A stretch of 64,000 bases of DNA from Opitutales bacterium (GTDB lineage: Bacteria > Verrucomicrobiota > Verrucomicrobiia > Opitutales > UBA953): the NCBI GenBank assembly GCA_024697185.1, contig JAILGB010000029.1, positions 36,259 through 100,258 on the forward strand, in the 5' to 3' direction. The translations under genes were made by a program, and so were the position numbers. Positions 1-7,852 of this stretch are shown piece by piece (within the stretch, counting starts at the first letter, position 1; each line of letters begins with the position of its first letter). The notes under the pieces are model-generated. The model did not search any database. It saw only the letters and a program-made list of their open reading frames with translations, and was not told the origin of the DNA.

Positions 1-635
1 TTGTTGACCGCGATGCGGACGCCCTGAAATGTTTTTGTGGCGGGATGGATTTTGGAGCCGGGCTTCCGTCCGATTGTTTTTTCGATCAAGGCTGCAAATG
101 TTGCGGTAGAACCGAGGATCCCGCTGCCGCGCGCCCCGACAATCGCATCGACGACCTGCCGCCAGCGAGGTTCTTCGCCAAAATCCCTGACCGCCTCGAC
201 AAGAAGGGAATGCTCCGCAGACTCGAGAAAGTCCGCAGCGGATATCCCGTTGCGAGGATCCATTCTCATGTCTGTCGGAGCATTTTTGCGGAACGAAAAT
301 CCGCGATTCTCATCATCTAACTGAAAAGAGGAGACGCCGATGTCCATCAAAATCCCGGCAAACGGCGCTCCGGGAACTTCGTCAAGCCGGGAAAATTTAA
401 AGTTGTAAAAATGAAACGCGTCGCCGAAGTCCCGTTTAAAAGCTTCAGCTCTCACTGCGGCTTCCGGATCGCGGTCGAGCGCGGACAATTGCGTTCCCGC
501 AGGAGCGCGATTGAGAATCTCCCGAGAATGACCGCCGCCGCCAAAGGTGCAATCCAAAAAGTGTCCGCCACGCTCCGGCGCTAAAACAGCCAGCGTTTCC
601 TCAAACAAGACAGGGATGTGGACGGAAGAGCTCAC
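1..635 (-). CDS. rsmH: 16S rRNA (cytosine1402-N4)-methyltransferase RsmH, partial (3' end outside window)
   Basis: Transfers a methyl group from S-adenosylmethionine to N4 of C1402 in 16S rRNA. Read on the minus strand from a GTG at 635, the protein begins VSSSVHIPVL and has the SAM motif DCTFGGGGHS (about residues 28-37), a DIGVSSFQLD block, and near the window edge TFQGVRIAVN, all hallmarks of the MraW/RsmH family. About 211 codons are present; the rest lies beyond position 1. A TTG four codons upstream is an alternative start. It follows mraZ on the same strand, the usual order at the head of the division and cell wall (dcw) cluster. Confidence 0.93.
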   Translation of the reverse strand, partial: MSSSVHIPVLFEETLAVLAPERGGHFLDCTFGGGGHSREILNRAPAGTQLSALDRDPEAAVRAEAFKRDFGDAFHFYNFKFSRLDEVPGAPFAGILMDIGVSSFQLDDENRGFSFRKNAPTDMRMDPRNGISAADFLESAEHSLLVEAVRDFGEEPRWRQVVDAIVGARGSGILGSTATFAALIEKTIGRKPGSKIHPATKTFQGVRIAVN

Positions 636-637
636 AA

Positions 638-723
638 TTGTGAACAAGTGAAAAAGTGTGTGAAAAAGTTTTTACGTTGTGAATAAGTGCAAAACTTTGT
701 GAAAAAGTGTGATTTTATTCACA
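638..723. promoter_or_regulatory. Cluster of DnaA-box-like sites in periodic array
   Basis: Four copies of TTGTGAANAAGTG start at 638, 658, 677 and 697, i.e. every 19-20 bp. On the minus strand they read TTGTTCACA (639-647), TTTTTCACA (659-667), TTATTCACA (678-686) and TTTTTCACA (698-706). A further TTATTCACA lies on the plus strand at 715-723. Four of the five fit the DnaA box TTWTNCACA exactly. The array fills the mraZ-rsmH spacer, so it may let DnaA control rsmH and the downstream dcw genes. An origin is less likely, as no large AT-rich unwinding region adjoins it. Confidence 0.6.
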
Positions 724-728
724 CGAGC

Positions 729-1184
729 TTAGAGACCGAGGTCTTTTAGCGCGGCAAAGGTGTCTGCCAGATTGAGAGCTTGAGCCTGGGAGGCGGCTTC
801 GTAATTTTTGGGGTTCCAGATGTGAAATTTTGTAAATCCGCCTACGAGGACGGTTTCTTCGCTTTTGATTTTTGCATGGGCGAGCAGTCGGGGGTCGAGG
901 TTGATGCGTCCGGCTTTGTCGCAGGTGACTTTGATTGCCAGACTGGCCAAGCGTTGCAAGGCTGCCGATTTGCGCGGATCTCCGAGGGTCGGAGTTTTTG
1001 CCGCTTCGAGCAGGCGTCGGATGCCGTCAGGAGGTAAAACCGTAATACTGCCGTTGGGATCGGGAATCGCCAAGAACGAAATACCGTCGCCAAAACGCCA
1101 GTCGCTCGGGATCGTAAGACGGTTCTTACTATCGAGCTTGTGACGATATTCGCCGACAAAATATTGTTGTTCTTCCTGATTCAT
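729..1184 (-). CDS. mraZ: Division/cell wall cluster transcriptional regulator MraZ
   Basis: MraZ is an AbrB-like DNA-binding protein that forms rings and controls its own dcw operon. The 151-residue product has both family half-motifs of the DxxxR type: LDSKNRLTIP near residue 18 and CDKAGRINLDP near residue 88. Length matches the family. It is first in the minus-strand operon with rsmH. The promoter upstream carries TGGGR repeats, MraZ's known target type, so autoregulation is likely. Confidence 0.95.
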   Translation of the reverse strand: MNQEEQQYFVGEYRHKLDSKNRLTIPSDWRFGDGISFLAIPDPNGSITVLPPDGIRRLLEAAKTPTLGDPRKSAALQRLASLAIKVTCDKAGRINLDPRLLAHAKIKSEETVLVGGFTKFHIWNPKNYEAASQAQALNLADTFAALKDLGL

Positions 1185-1205
1185 GCTTTAAAGCGATGGA
1201 TTTTG

Positions 1206-1249
1206 TCCCATCTGAAAAACATTTTGCCCCACTTTGCCCCACTTGTCAA
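1206..1249 (-). promoter_or_regulatory. mraZ promoter with MraZ boxes in the spacer
   Basis: On the minus strand a perfect -35 TTGACA (1249-1244) is followed after 17 bp by CAAAAT (1226-1221). The spacer holds two TGGGG boxes (1241-1237 and 1231-1227) exactly 10 bp apart. A third box, TGGGA (1210-1206), lies 21 bp further on. MraZ proteins bind TGGG repeats spaced by 5 bp, so bound MraZ would cover the promoter. The boxes and hexamers are read directly; binding is inferred. Confidence 0.75.
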
Positions 1250-1315
1250 TATTTTTGCGACATTTTTATTTTTTTGACATTCAATCTTGGGTGGAATCGC
1301 TTTCGGGCTTATGAA

Positions 1316-1344
1316 TTGAGAATTGCGCTTGCCACTTTTATAAT
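1316..1344 (+). promoter_or_regulatory. Sigma70-type promoter of the MacB-like ABC operon
   Basis: TTGAGA (1316-1321), 17 bp, TATAAT (1339-1344). Transcription should begin near 1351, two bases before the ATG at 1353, so the mRNA would be essentially leaderless. Confidence 0.6.
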
Positions 1345-1352
1345 TAGTTAAT

Positions 1353-2111
1353 ATGGAAAATAAAGATTTGTCTGCGCGGCCGGTGATTGAGTTGATTGAC
1401 GCGCGCAAGATTTATCGTATGGGCGACGAGGATGTCCGCGCGCTCGATGGTGTTTCGTTAAAAATTAATTCGGGTGAGTTTATTGCGATTTTGGGGCCTT
1501 CGGGCAGCGGGAAATCGACGATGATGCACATGATGGGTTTTATGGACACTTTGAGTTCGGGAACGATGATTTTTGAAGGGACCGATGTTTCGCATATCGG
1601 TGCGAGTCGTCGCGCCTGGTATCGTGCGCATCGTATCGGATTTATTTTTCAGGCCTTCAATCTTTTGCCGCGCCTGACGGTTTTGGAAAATGTGATGTTG
1701 CCGCTGACTTATGCCAGGACAGCCCGCCGTGAGGCGGAGCGGCGTGCCCGCGAGGCTTTGGAGCGCGTCGCCTTGTCGCACCGTGTGGACCATTTGCCGT
1801 CACAACTTTCCGGTGGTGAACGCCAGCGTGTGGCGACGGCGCGGGCGATTGTCAACAGTCCCGGGATTTTGCTCGCGGACGAGCCGACTGGCAATCTTGA
1901 CAGCAAAAATGTCAAGCGAACGCTTGATCTGCTTTGCTCGCTGCGCGATTCGGGCTTGCCGGTGCTCATGGTGACGCACGATCTCGAAGTCGCAAAATTT
2001 GCAGATCGCGTTGTCGAAATGCGCGACGGACAGGTGCTCCGCGATTACCGCCAGCAGAGTTGCCGCCATTTTACGGGAACGGGAAATTTGGGGGATTTGA
2101 AAAATGTATAG
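1353..2111 (+). CDS. MacB/LolD-type ABC transporter ATP-binding protein
   Basis: Cytoplasmic ATPase that powers the FtsX-type permease encoded next. The 252-residue product has Walker A GPSGSGKST (48-56), the signature LSGGE (152-156) and Walker B with the DEPTGNLDS run (172-183) that marks the MacB/LolD/FtsE group. The N-terminal dozen residues and the tail after residue 225 look lineage-specific. The stop overlaps the permease start by 8 bp, indicating translational coupling. Exported substrate unknown: no MacA-type adaptor adjoins it, so macrolide export cannot be assumed. Confidence 0.93.
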   Translation: MENKDLSARPVIELIDARKIYRMGDEDVRALDGVSLKINSGEFIAILGPSGSGKSTMMHMMGFMDTLSSGTMIFEGTDVSHIGASRRAWYRAHRIGFIFQAFNLLPRLTVLENVMLPLTYARTARREAERRAREALERVALSHRVDHLPSQLSGGERQRVATARAIVNSPGILLADEPTGNLDSKNVKRTLDLLCSLRDSGLPVLMVTHDLEVAKFADRVVEMRDGQVLRDYRQQSCRHFTGTGNLGDLKNV

Positions 2112-3369
2112 TGCGTTTTTTAACGGTTTGAGCGAAATCTGGGCGCACAAGATGCGTTCCCTCCTCTCAATGTCCGGTATTATTTTGGGCGTCGCGGCGC
2201 TGGTGGCGATGGTCTCGGTGGTGCAGGGGATGGTCGGACAGTTTCGCGGTTTTATCGAGATGCAGGGCGGGATCGAAAAAATCACAATCAGCACGGAATC
2301 TTTGCCGAAGGAGCAGGAGCATTTGCAGGATTCGGCTCCGGGTTTGCGGGTGGTGGACATTGAGGCGATTCGCAAATTGGCGCCGCTCGCATCGCACATT
2401 TCGCCGGAGATTTCCGTCAGGTGGACAAGCTTTTCCCGCAACGGCAAAGAGTTTAATGCCCGTGTGACGGGAACGATGTCGGATTGGCTCGTCGTCAACA
2501 AACGGACGGTGCAAAAAGGCAGATTTCTTTCTGACGAAGACGAAATATCGCGCGCGAAAGTTTGCGTTTTGGGCACTCTGATCGTCGAGGAGCTTTTCGG
2601 CGAAAACGAAGATCCCATCGGCGAAGCGATCAAAATCGGCGGCGAATGGTACACGGTTGTCGGCGTGCTCAACCAGTATTCGACGGGCACTAACGCAAAC
2701 GCTAAAAATTCCCGTCGCGGTCCGGGCGGTTTTATGAATCGCGGCTGTTATATTCCTTTGCATACGGCGATCAGCAACTATCAGTCCAACGACAAACTGT
2801 CGGCGCTTTATGTCCGCGTGAGCAGCGTCAACGAACTGGATGAGGCTGTCAGTCAGCTGGACGCGGCGCTCTTGCAGTCGCACAACGGATTTCAGGATTT
2901 TTCCGTCTCGACCAACGAGGAAATGCTTGAGGAGTTTAAAAAGACGGAGCAGTCGTTTATGATTTCTTTGGGCGGCGTCGCGCTGATCTCCCTTTTTATC
3001 GGCGGGATCGGGATTATGAATGTGATGTTGGCGGCGATCAACGAGCGTATTCGGGAAATCGGCGTCCGCAAGGCTGTCGGTGCGACTTCCGGCGATATTT
3101 TTATGCAATTTTTGATTGAAACCGTTTTGATCAGCACACTTGGCGGTCTCATTGGTCTGGCGCTTTCTGGCGGGATTATTTCCCTGATCATGCTTGTGAT
3201 GTCTTCGGGCGCCGGCATGACCTCCAATATCGCGTCTTCGATGACGATCGAACCGTCCGTGATGCTTGTCGGTTTTGCTTTTTCGGTGACAATCGGGATC
3301 GTTTCCGGCATTTTTCCGGCATTGCGCGCCGCCCGGCTTGATCCTATCGAAGCACTCAGATACGAATAA
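2104..3369 (+). CDS. MacB-like ABC transporter permease (FtsX domain)
   Basis: Inner-membrane partner of the preceding ATPase. The 421-residue product has one N-terminal membrane segment (about 20-45, SGIILGVAALVAM), a large periplasmic MacB_PCD-type domain (about 45-270), then three membrane segments of the FtsX domain. The coupling sequence GVRKAVGAT and the end DPIEALRYE are typical of MacB-type permeases. The family acts by mechanotransmission on periplasmic substrates, lipoproteins or drugs. It shares a TAATG stop/start overlap with truA, so truA is probably in the same transcript. Confidence 0.92.
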   Translation: MYSAFFNGLSEIWAHKMRSLLSMSGIILGVAALVAMVSVVQGMVGQFRGFIEMQGGIEKITISTESLPKEQEHLQDSAPGLRVVDIEAIRKLAPLASHISPEISVRWTSFSRNGKEFNARVTGTMSDWLVVNKRTVQKGRFLSDEDEISRAKVCVLGTLIVEELFGENEDPIGEAIKIGGEWYTVVGVLNQYSTGTNANAKNSRRGPGGFMNRGCYIPLHTAISNYQSNDKLSALYVRVSSVNELDEAVSQLDAALLQSHNGFQDFSVSTNEEMLEEFKKTEQSFMISLGGVALISLFIGGIGIMNVMLAAINERIREIGVRKAVGATSGDIFMQFLIETVLISTLGGLIGLALSGGIISLIMLVMSSGAGMTSNIASSMTIEPSVMLVGFAFSVTIGIVSGIFPALRAARLDPIEALRYE

Positions 3370-4142
3370 TGAAAGGCAAGTATGAAAATCTCATTCCCGC
3401 GGGAATGACGCGTTATCGTTGCATCGTCGAATACGACGGAAGCGATTTTCACGGCTGGCAAAGTCAGGTTTGCGGGAACGCCGTCCAAGATCATCTCGAG
3501 CGCCGGCTCAAAGAGATTACGCGCGAAACAGTCCGGATTCACGGGAGCGGGCGCACCGACAGCGGCGTTCACGCCAAAGGGCAATGTTTTCATTTTGACT
3601 GCCGCTGGCATTATCCGCCGGAAACGCTTTTGCGCGCGCTCAATTCCGGCATTCCCGCGGGCATCGTCGTGCGCAAGGCCGCATTTGCAAAAGACGGTTT
3701 TCACGCGCGTTTTTCGGCGCGCGGCAAACGCTATTGCTACAAAATCGTCGAAGGGTATCCGACACCGTTTGAACAGCGTTTTTGCTACGGGATCGCGGGA
3801 ACGCTCGATGTCGAAGCCATGAGCCGTGCGGCAAAAATGCTTTTGGGCAAACATGATTTTTCCGCCTTCGGTGCGACGCACGCCTCCGTGGAGCGCGAAA
3901 ATCCGATTAAGGACTTGCGGCGCTTGGATGTCGTCCGGCGCGGCAAAAAAATCACCGTCACGACAGAGGCGAGCGGTTATCTCTATAAGATGGTGCGCCG
4001 GCTTGTCGGCGGACTGATCAAGGTCGGGCAGGGCAAAATGACGCCGGAAGCGCTGCTCGCCTACCGCGAAGCCCGCGTTTGCGACGCCGTCGTCCCGACA
4101 GCTCCCGCCAGAGGATTGACGATGGAAAAAGTTTTTTATTGA
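3369..4142 (+). CDS. truA: tRNA pseudouridine(38-40) synthase TruA
   Basis: Isomerises uridines 38-40 in the tRNA anticodon arm. The 257-residue product shows the TruA core YDGSDFHGWQSQ and GRTDSGVHA, whose Asp64 is the catalytic residue, plus the C-terminal block YLYKMVRRLVGGL. The ATG at 3369 overlaps the permease stop (TAATG). A second in-frame ATG at 3405, directly before RYRCIVEYDG, matches the usual family start better and cannot be excluded. Confidence 0.95.
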   Translation: MKGKYENLIPAGMTRYRCIVEYDGSDFHGWQSQVCGNAVQDHLERRLKEITRETVRIHGSGRTDSGVHAKGQCFHFDCRWHYPPETLLRALNSGIPAGIVVRKAAFAKDGFHARFSARGKRYCYKIVEGYPTPFEQRFCYGIAGTLDVEAMSRAAKMLLGKHDFSAFGATHASVERENPIKDLRRLDVVRRGKKITVTTEASGYLYKMVRRLVGGLIKVGQGKMTPEALLAYREARVCDAVVPTAPARGLTMEKVFY

Positions 4143-4197
4143 TCGTTCCCGCAGAAAAATCGTTCCCGAAAAAAATTAAAATTCAAACAGTTCCCCG

Positions 4198-6072
4198 ATG
4201 CCTCTTTTGTCCGTTCGCAATCTTTCTTTACGTTTTAGCGGCCCCGCGCTCTTTGACGATGTCACATTCCAAGTCGAATCCGGCGAGAGGCTTTGTTTGA
4301 TCGGCCGTAACGGCGTCGGGAAAAGTTCCCTGCTGAAAATTATTGTCGGGCAGATGAACGCCGACAGCGGTGAAGTCGCGATCGCCAAAGGTTCCCGCGC
4401 CGCCTATCTTTCGCAAGAAGTGCCGTCCGCTCTCGCGGGAACGGTGCGTGACGTTGTTCTCGCGGGCTTGGGCGAGGTCGGCGAAAAACTCCGCGCCTAT
4501 GAAACTCACGATCTCGAAAAATACACCGAGTCGGACCTCAACGCGATTTTTAACTGGCTTGAGGAAAATCACGCCTGGCATCTGTCGAGCGAAGTCGATG
4601 CGATGATTTCAAAAATCGGCGGGAACGCCCAACTGCCGTTTTCGTCGCTTTCGGCGGGGATGAAGCGTCGAGTCTTGCTCGCGCGGGAACTCGTCGCCAA
4701 GCCGGACATTCTCGTTCTCGACGAGCCTACCAACCATTTGGACATCGACTCGATCGAATGGTTGGAAAACTTTTTGCTCGCCTGGCGCGGGGCGATTTTG
4801 TTCGTAACGCACGATCGCCGTTTTTTGCGTCATGTCGCCACGCGCATTCTCGATCTCGAACGCGGGATCGTCACTTCGTGGGACTGCGACTACGACACTT
4901 ACCTGCAGCGTCGCGAAGCGCTCGACGAATCCATTGCCGCCAACGAAGCGGAGTTTGACAAACTCCTCGCGAGAGAGGAAGCCTGGCTGCGCCAAGGCGT
5001 CAAGGCGCGCCGTTGCCGCAACGAAGGCAGAGTGCGCGAATTGATGCGCCTGCGCGAACTGCGCGCCCGCCGTCGCGAGACGGTCGGCAATGTCCAGGCG
5101 ACCATCAGCGAAGGGACACAATCGGGCGCCAAAGTCCTGAGCGCCGAAAAAATCAGCCATCGCTGGAATGGCGTTCCCGTAATCGAGGATTTTTCGACCG
5201 TCATCATGCGTGGCGATCGCGTCGGCATCATCGGCAAAAACGGCATCGGCAAAACGACCTTGCTCAAAATCCTCCTCGGGCAACTCACCCCGGACAGCGG
5301 CAAGGTCACGGCGGGAACAAATCTGCAAATCGCCTACTTCGACCAGTTGCGTTCCCAACTCAAGGAAGACAAAACATTGATCGAAAATCTCGCGGGAGAC
5401 GGCGGGGATACTGTTGTTGTGGGACATCAGAGCCGCCATGTCATCAGCTATCTCGGCGATTTTCTTTTTAGCCCGGACCGCGCCCGCAGCAAAGTCTCAA
5501 TGCTCAGCGGCGGCGAGAGAAATCGTTTGATGCTCGCAAAAATTTTTCTAAAAACCGCCAACGTTCTCGTGCTCGACGAACCGACAAACGATTTGGATCT
5601 CGAGACGCTAGACCTGCTCGAAGAACTGATCTCAAAGTTCGCGGGAACGGTTTTGCTTGTTTCCCACGATCGCGAATTTTTGGACAATGTGACGAGCTCC
5701 TACATCGTTTTTGAAGGGAACGGGAAACTGCGCGAATTTGTCGGGGATTATGAAAGCTGGAAAAAAGAATACGGCGTTCCCGTAGAAAATCCCGTTCCCG
5801 CCAAAACGCAAAAAGCCGTTCCCGCAGCCAAAAAAGCCGTTCCCGCGGACAAGAAAAAACTCTCCTACAAGGAAACGCACGAATTGGCGGCTTTGCCTGA
5901 TAAAATCGATGCGCTCGAACGCGAACAAAAAACCTTGACGGCGCAAATCGCCGATCCGGAATTTTATCGCGATCCCGCAGCCGTCAAAGCGACAAACGAA
6001 CGTTTGGCACAAATCGAAGAAGATTTGCTCACCCTGATGGACCGTTGGGAAGAACTTGAAAGCAGAAAATAA
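4198..6072 (+). CDS. uup: ABC-F family ATPase, Uup-like
   Basis: Soluble twin-ATPase protein of the ABC-F family, whose members act on ribosomes or on branched DNA. The 624 residues hold two ABC domains: Walker A GRNGVGKSS (36-44) with a SLSAGMKRR signature, and GKNGIGKTT with LSGGERNR. DEPTNHLD and DEPTNDLD mark the Walker B motifs. The last 80 or so residues form the coiled-coil DNA-binding tail (PDKIDALEREQKTL..., EELESRK) that separates Uup from EttA. Between them a linker near residues 525-552 repeats Val-Pro-Ala; each repeat is encoded by a copy of the iterated word GTTCCCGC. Confidence 0.92.
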   Translation: MPLLSVRNLSLRFSGPALFDDVTFQVESGERLCLIGRNGVGKSSLLKIIVGQMNADSGEVAIAKGSRAAYLSQEVPSALAGTVRDVVLAGLGEVGEKLRAYETHDLEKYTESDLNAIFNWLEENHAWHLSSEVDAMISKIGGNAQLPFSSLSAGMKRRVLLARELVAKPDILVLDEPTNHLDIDSIEWLENFLLAWRGAILFVTHDRRFLRHVATRILDLERGIVTSWDCDYDTYLQRREALDESIAANEAEFDKLLAREEAWLRQGVKARRCRNEGRVRELMRLRELRARRRETVGNVQATISEGTQSGAKVLSAEKISHRWNGVPVIEDFSTVIMRGDRVGIIGKNGIGKTTLLKILLGQLTPDSGKVTAGTNLQIAYFDQLRSQLKEDKTLIENLAGDGGDTVVVGHQSRHVISYLGDFLFSPDRARSKVSMLSGGERNRLMLAKIFLKTANVLVLDEPTNDLDLETLDLLEELISKFAGTVLLVSHDREFLDNVTSSYIVFEGNGKLREFVGDYESWKKEYGVPVENPVPAKTQKAVPAAKKAVPADKKKLSYKETHELAALPDKIDALEREQKTLTAQIADPEFYRDPAAVKATNERLAQIEEDLLTLMDRWEELESRK

Positions 6073-6301
6073 AGCCGCTTTCAAAAGCCTTCACGGAAAG
6101 CCCGCAAGATTTTTTACTTTCGCTTGAAAACCCGGCGAAAGCGCATTTTCGCATTAAAATTTTTGTCGGAACTTTAGCGGGAACGCCAACGGAAAATTTA
6201 TAAATTTTTCAAATAATATTTTTTTTCAAAAAAGTCTTGCGAGTTTTTTTTTTCTCCTCATTATAATTTTAATGAAAAGAAAAATTGACCGTAAGAAAAA
6301 A
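6073..6301. promoter_or_regulatory. AT-rich spacer with promoter of the GbsR-like gene
   Basis: Spacer between uup and the regulator gene. TTGCGA (6237-6242) and TATAAT (6262-6267) are 19 bp apart, longer than optimal. The -10 lies only 4 bp before an ATG at 6272, so that codon would be at or before the transcript start. I therefore prefer the ATG at 6302. No T-rich hairpin terminator for uup is obvious. Confidence 0.4.
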
Positions 6302-6817
6302 ATGACAAGGAGCGTTCCCGTCTGGGAGCGCAATCTGATTGCGGCATTTGCGGAGCTGGCAAAAATGATCGGGCTGATGCCGGTTGTCGGAGAGGTTGCC
6401 GCCATGATTTATTTTTCTCCTGTGCCGATGTCAAAGGCGATGCTTGAAAAATCCCTGTGCATTTCTCACGGCTCGTCACAAAATGCGATCAATATTTTGC
6501 GTTCCTTCAATGTTTTGACGGTTCATAAAAAATCCTTGCGGGCGGCGGAACACTATTCGATCGACAAATCGCTCCACGAACTTGCGACCTCGGCGATTTA
6601 CGGGATTTATTTACCCTTGCTCGCGGACGCGAACGCCTTGCTTGCAAAATCCCGTGAGCAGGCGGAGGCGCTTGCCGTTCCCGCGGAAAACGGCGTTCCC
6701 GCCAAATCTTCAGAACTCGCCAAGCCTTCGGAAAAGACGCTCGGCAAGATTGACAGCGTTCTCCGCGCCTTGGATTTCGCGCGGGAACAATTGGCGGTTT
6801 TGGCGCCTCACAAATAA
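6302..6817 (+). CDS. GbsR/MarR-like winged-helix transcriptional regulator
   Basis: Probable DNA-binding regulator. Residues 1-90 resemble the GbsR family: WERNLIAAFAELAKMIGLMPVVGEVAAMIYFSP followed by a helix-turn-helix in ISHGSSQNAINILRSFNVL. The C-terminal part (after about 115) is helical and contains a Val-Pro-Ala/Ala-rich stretch encoded by two copies of the iterated word. An ATG at 6272 gives ten more, Lys/Arg-rich, residues but overlaps the promoter. It directly precedes the glycan genes and may control them; there is no direct evidence for this. Confidence 0.65.
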   Translation: MTRSVPVWERNLIAAFAELAKMIGLMPVVGEVAAMIYFSPVPMSKAMLEKSLCISHGSSQNAINILRSFNVLTVHKKSLRAAEHYSIDKSLHELATSAIYGIYLPLLADANALLAKSREQAEALAVPAENGVPAKSSELAKPSEKTLGKIDSVLRALDFAREQLAVLAPHK

Positions 6818-6820
6818 TAA

Positions 6821-7852
6821 ATGGAGCCTCCTGTCACAGTTTCGATTATCGTTCCCGTCTATAATGTCGCGGCGTTCATCGGGCGTTGTGTCGAATCTGT
6901 GATCGCGCAAACTTATCCGCATTTGGAGTGTATTTTTGTCGATGACTGCGGGACGGACAATTCGATGGAAATCGTGCGGGAACGACTTGCCGGCTATCGC
7001 GGGAAGATCGATTTTAAAATCATAAGGCACGAGCGGAATCGCGGGCTCTCGGCGGCGCGCAACACGGGAACGGATGTCGCGAGCGGCGAATATGTCTATT
7101 ATCTGGACAGCGACGATCTGATAACGCCGGACTGCATCGAGATCCTCGCGAAACCTTTGCGGGAACACCGTTTTGATTTTGTCCAAGGTGAATACGCCTC
7201 CGGCGGCGACGGCTGCTGTTTTGTCCGATGCAAACTCAATGATTGTCGGATTTTTGGCAGCGAAAAAATCCGTCGGCTTTATATCGCGTCCTCCTGGCCG
7301 ATGATGGCTTGGAACAGGTTGCTGCGACGGGATTTTCTGCTCAAAAACAAAATTTCTTTTGTCGAAGGTTTGCTCCACGAGGACAATGTCTGGTCGTTCG
7401 AACTGGCTTGCGTCGCGGAGAGCGTCGCCATTGTTCGGGCGCCGACTTATCTTTATGTCATCAGGGGAGGCTCGATAATGACGTCGCGTTCCCGCAAAAA
7501 TTTTGATGCCCTGGTGCGCTCAGCCTATATTTTTGAGGAATTCGCGCGGGAACGGAAAATTGAAAATTGTCCGGATGTCTTTAAGTTTTTGATAAACTGG
7601 CGGGAACAGCTTTTTGCGCGGGCTTTTGAATTCGGTTGGGCGACAGCTTGGCAGATTTATAAAAAGGAAGTTCGCGGGAACGGTGTTCCTCTGCGCCGGC
7701 TTTTTTCTCTGCCCTTAAAAACACGTCTTTATGTCTTGCCGCATCGTCTCGTTCCCGCGCCGCTCGGTTTTTGCGTGCGTTGTCTCTCGCAAAAAATGAT
7801 TTTCCTGGCAGGTTTTGCAATCAATCACATTTTCAAAAAGCGGAAACAATAA
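6821..7852 (+). CDS. Family 2 glycosyltransferase (GT-A)
   Basis: Transfers a sugar from a nucleotide sugar, probably during surface polysaccharide assembly. The 343 residues start with the GT-A fold signature VSIIVPVYNVAAFIGRCVESVIAQTYPHLE-type block (given here in part), then FVDDCGTDNS (39-48) and the metal-binding DSDD (96-99). The C-terminus is basic and hydrophobic, suggesting membrane association. It begins 3 bp after the regulator and its stop overlaps the next ATG, so the four glycan genes form one operon. Confidence 0.88.
   Translation: MEPPVTVSIIVPVYNVAAFIGRCVESVIAQTYPHLECIFVDDCGTDNSMEIVRERLAGYRGKIDFKIIRHERNRGLSAARNTGTDVASGEYVYYLDSDDLITPDCIEILAKPLREHRFDFVQGEYASGGDGCCFVRCKLNDCRIFGSEKIRRLYIASSWPMMAWNRLLRRDFLLKNKISFVEGLLHEDNVWSFELACVAESVAIVRAPTYLYVIRGGSIMTSRSRKNFDALVRSAYIFEEFARERKIENCPDVFKFLINWREQLFARAFEFGWATAWQIYKKEVRGNGVPLRRLFSLPLKTRLYVLPHRLVPAPLGFCVRCLSQKMIFLAGFAINHIFKKRKQ

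Noticed and set aside
45-324. Plus-strand open frames opposite rsmH
   Set aside because: The minus strand encodes an unmistakable RsmH; the plus frames are shadows.
638-723. Full chromosomal origin between mraZ and rsmH
   Set aside because: Boxes are convincing, but there is no dnaA, dnaN or gidA neighbour and no long AT-rich unwinding stretch in the 93-bp spacer.
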